Shown here: in pieces, positions 62,131-64,000 of the stretch
Layout of the letters: every line of letters begins with the position of its first letter
Position numbering within the stretch: the first letter of the stretch is position 1
DNA from: Gloeothece verrucosa PCC 7822
Lineage (GTDB): Bacteria; Cyanobacteriota; Cyanobacteriia; Cyanobacteriales; Microcystaceae
Direction: 5' to 3'
DNA length: 64,000 nucleotides
Assembly: GCF_000147335.1 (NCBI RefSeq)
Contig: NC_014501.1
Coordinates: forward strand, 6,006,501-6,070,500
Made by a program: the position numbers and the translations under genes
The notes under the pieces: model-generated
Seen by the model: only the letters and a program-made list of their open reading frames with translations
Databases searched by the model: none
What the model was told of the DNA's origin: nothing

Positions 62131-62949
62131 ATGACTGTTGCTACATCTGAAAAACTCTCCCCTGCTTGGCATATTATTATCTACATGGCTACCATTCATC
62201 TAGTAGCTCTGTTAGCTTTTTTGCCCAGTAATTTTAACTGGGGAGCAGTTGCCGTTGCCTTTATTCTGTATGTTGTGACTGCTGGAATTGGAGTTACTTT
62301 AGGTTTCCATCGTTTAGCGACCCATAGAAGTTTTGAAACTCCTAAATGGTTAGAATATATTCTCGTTTTTTGTGGAACGCTTGCATGTCAAGGGGGCCCC
62401 ATCGACTGGGTAGGCTTACACCGAATGCACCACAAATATTCTGATACCGAATTAGATCCCCATGATTCTAATAAAGGATTTTGGTGGAGTCATTTGGGGT
62501 GGATGCTCTATAATCTTCCTGCCGATAAAGAAATTCCTCGATATACAAAAGATATCGCTGATGATCCGTTTTATCAATTTTGCCAAAAAAATTTAATTGC
62601 TATTCAAGTAGGTTTAGGCTTATTGCTGTTCGCGTTAGGCGGTTGGCCTTTTGTTATTTGGGGGATTTTTGTTCGTTTAGTGGTGGTATTTCATTGCACT
62701 TGGTTTGTTAATAGTGCTACCCATAAATTCGGTTACCAAAGTCACGAATCAGGAGATCTTTCTAAAAACTGTTGGTGGGTTGCCCTGGTAACTTTTGGAG
62801 AAGGCTGGCACAATAATCATCATGCTTATCAATATTCGGCTCGTCATGGTTTAGAATGGTGGGAAATTGATTTAACATGGATGTTTATTCGAACTTTACA
62901 GTTTTTGGGTTTAGCAACCAATATTAAGTTAGCTCCGACGAAGGAATAA
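62131..62949 (+). CDS. desC: Delta-9 acyl-lipid desaturase
   Basis: Introduces the first double bond into acyl chains of membrane lipids. The three His boxes are intact: GFHRLATHRSF, GLHRMHHKYSD and HNNHHAYQYS. Four membrane helices flank them; WWSHLGWML and LGLEWWEIDLTW-like HGLEWWEIDLTWMF are family features. At 272 residues it matches cyanobacterial DesC. A hairpin terminator follows. Confidence 0.94.
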   Translation: MTVATSEKLSPAWHIIIYMATIHLVALLAFLPSNFNWGAVAVAFILYVVTAGIGVTLGFHRLATHRSFETPKWLEYILVFCGTLACQGGPIDWVGLHRMHHKYSDTELDPHDSNKGFWWSHLGWMLYNLPADKEIPRYTKDIADDPFYQFCQKNLIAIQVGLGLLLFALGGWPFVIWGIFVRLVVVFHCTWFVNSATHKFGYQSHESGDLSKNCWWVALVTFGEGWHNNHHAYQYSARHGLEWWEIDLTWMFIRTLQFLGLATNIKLAPTKE

Positions 62950-63014
62950 GCAAAAAACAATCCAACTAGACAAAAGGTTTTCTTTTGTTGAATTATATTA
63001 GTTAATCTATATTC

Positions 63015-63062
63015 ATCTCCCGTTATTGGATATTTCGCCTAAGCGGGAGATAAGTTTTTTTA
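63015..63062 (+). terminator. Rho-independent terminator after desC
   Basis: ATCTCCCG/CGGGAGAT stem with a 21-base loop followed by AAGTTTTTTT. Confidence 0.7.
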
Positions 63063-63139
63063 AGTTTTCAAAACCCCACTAGCATTAAAAATAATAGTGG
63101 TACAAACTGTTTTAGGTGGATGATCAATTCAAGCGCGAC

Positions 63140-63175
63140 AAAAAAAGCTGACTTTCCCGAAAATAAAAAGTCAGC
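63140..63175 (-). terminator. Rho-independent terminator after folE
   Basis: Minus strand GCTGACTTT, an 11-base loop, AAAGTCAGC and a run of seven T bases. Confidence 0.85.
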
Positions 63176-63212
63176 ACCGAAAGTTTAATCAAAAATTTTT
63201 ATCAACAATTTA

Positions 63213-63956
63213 TTACATAAAATTGGGACGATGATGTATTAAATTCAAAAATTCTTCACGGGTTTTTTGTTCTTCTTGAAAAACTCCCAACATGGCACTG
63301 GTAACCGTCCAAGATCCAGGTTTTTGAACTCCTCTCATCACCATACACATATGAGTCGCTTCCATGACCACAGCAACCCCTTGAGGTTCTAAAATTTCTT
63401 TAATGGCTTCGGCAATTTGACGGGTCAGTCGCTCTTGAACTTGTAAGCGGCGAGAATACATTTCTACAATTCGCGCTAATTTACTCAATCCCACTACTTT
63501 TTGATTAGGAATGTAGGCCACGTGCGCTCTACCCATAAAAGGCAACATATGATGCTCACACAGACTGAAGAAATCAATATCTCGTACCAGTACCATCTCA
63601 TTATGCCCTTCATCAAAGATAGCACCATTGACGATTTCTTCAAGAGACTGATTGTATCCTTGGGTGAGAAACTGCATCGCTTCGGCCACACGCTTAGGCG
63701 TTTTTAAAAGTCCCTCTCGATCTGGGTCTTCTCCCACTGCCTCTAAAATCATCCGTACGGCATCGCTCATTTGTGCTTTGCTGTCTACACTAGCTAGATG
63801 AATTTGGGCCGGTTGACCGTTGTGAGTATTGCGATCTGGTCGAGTAGAAACCCGATCAACTAAATTGGGATTAAGGATATTGGAATTAGCTGCTGTCACG
63901 TTAGAAGAATTAGAAGAATTAGCGCGATTGTATCCGTTAGAAGGAGCTACTGTCAT
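63213..63956 (-). CDS. folE: GTP cyclohydrolase I
   Basis: First enzyme of tetrahydrofolate/pterin synthesis, converting GTP to dihydroneopterin triphosphate. EAVGEDPDREGLLKTPKRVA, FFSLCEHHMLPFMGRAHVAY (zinc-binding Cys-His), VGLSKLARIVEMYSRRLQVQ and MEATHMCMVMRGVQKPGS are diagnostic. The first 60 residues are Asn/Ser-rich low complexity, a common N-terminal extension. A strong terminator follows. Confidence 0.96.
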   Translation of the reverse strand: MTVAPSNGYNRANSSNSSNVTAANSNILNPNLVDRVSTRPDRNTHNGQPAQIHLASVDSKAQMSDAVRMILEAVGEDPDREGLLKTPKRVAEAMQFLTQGYNQSLEEIVNGAIFDEGHNEMVLVRDIDFFSLCEHHMLPFMGRAHVAYIPNQKVVGLSKLARIVEMYSRRLQVQERLTRQIAEAIKEILEPQGVAVVMEATHMCMVMRGVQKPGSWTVTSAMLGVFQEEQKTREEFLNLIHHRPNFM

Positions 63957-64000
63957 AAATTTTAGTGAATGGTTTTGGTGTATGGTGATTAAAAATGAAA

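Overview
The window is chromosomal DNA from a cyanobacterium. Oxygenic-photosynthesis genes (a psbD for photosystem II D2, ndhF for NDH-1, a CurT-like thylakoid curvature protein, desC) sit among families that are nearly exclusive to cyanobacteria (UPF0367, DUF3285, TIGR04376, a CPP1-like protein). HIP1 octamers (GCGATCGC) recur, for example near 9899, 12860, 24095, 28891, 45857, 57833 and 60695. Base composition is moderately AT-rich. The gene set and the dispersed palindromes suggest a unicellular Gloeothece/Cyanothece-like genus, but the genus is a guess.

Layout. 1-1904: a restriction-modification pair, with an HNH nuclease cut by the left window edge and a convergent C5-cytosine methyltransferase. 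2065-4979: an ABC-2 exporter. 5159-8828: a secreted FAS1 protein, a pentapeptide-repeat protein, a DMT transporter and a DUF2809 protein. 8918-11898: stand-alone psbD with its own terminator, UPF0367, an ECF-type ATPase and a NYN-domain protein. 11983-21794: an accessory metabolic region holding a fatty acid hydroxylase-like protein, a Rieske oxygenase with a frameshifted C-terminus, an alpha-oxoamine synthase overlapping a GH3-type adenylating enzyme, an LpxO-like hydroxylase, an MFS transporter, a GNAT protein resembling bacterial ceramide synthase, and an SDR/epimerase resembling ceramide reductase. 21885-27954: tRNA-Glu, a second FAS1 gene and housekeeping genes. 28015-29822: a putative HExxH metalloprotease with a coupled partner. 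30043-30842: remnant of a XisF-type recombinase. 30869-35463: a collinear minus-strand run, prfB (with programmed frameshift)-DUF3285-ybeY-dgkA-pabA/trpG-MBL-msrA. 35614-46275: msrP, CHAD, ribBA-DUF29-small ORF, argC, a DUF6492 glycosyltransferase-like gene, smpB, and a cheB-cheR pair. 47005-50665: histidine biosynthesis (hisN, hisB, hisC) with a Uma2 gene between hisB and hisC. 50823-53010: an insertion sequence with 51-bp inverted repeats that landed in a heptamer repeat. 53129-63956: an MGDG-synthase-like glycosyltransferase next to a GH1 enzyme, a CPP1-like gene, ndhF, a Uma2 gene, a CurT-like gene, a methionine-gamma-lyase-family enzyme, desC and folE.

The most interesting hypothesis is that 12686-21794 encodes a cyanobacterial sphingoid-base/ceramide-like lipid pathway: an Spt-like condensing enzyme, an acyl-activating enzyme, an N-acyltransferase, a reductase, and hydroxylases that could decorate the chain. 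The family assignments are read from sequence; the joint pathway is inference. Other signals worth attention are a 20-bp palindrome family with one copy inside a coding region, terminator-like hairpins with no upstream gene (candidate small RNAs), a 100-codon ORF without a standard start codon, and an IS accessory gene disrupted twice at poly-A runs.
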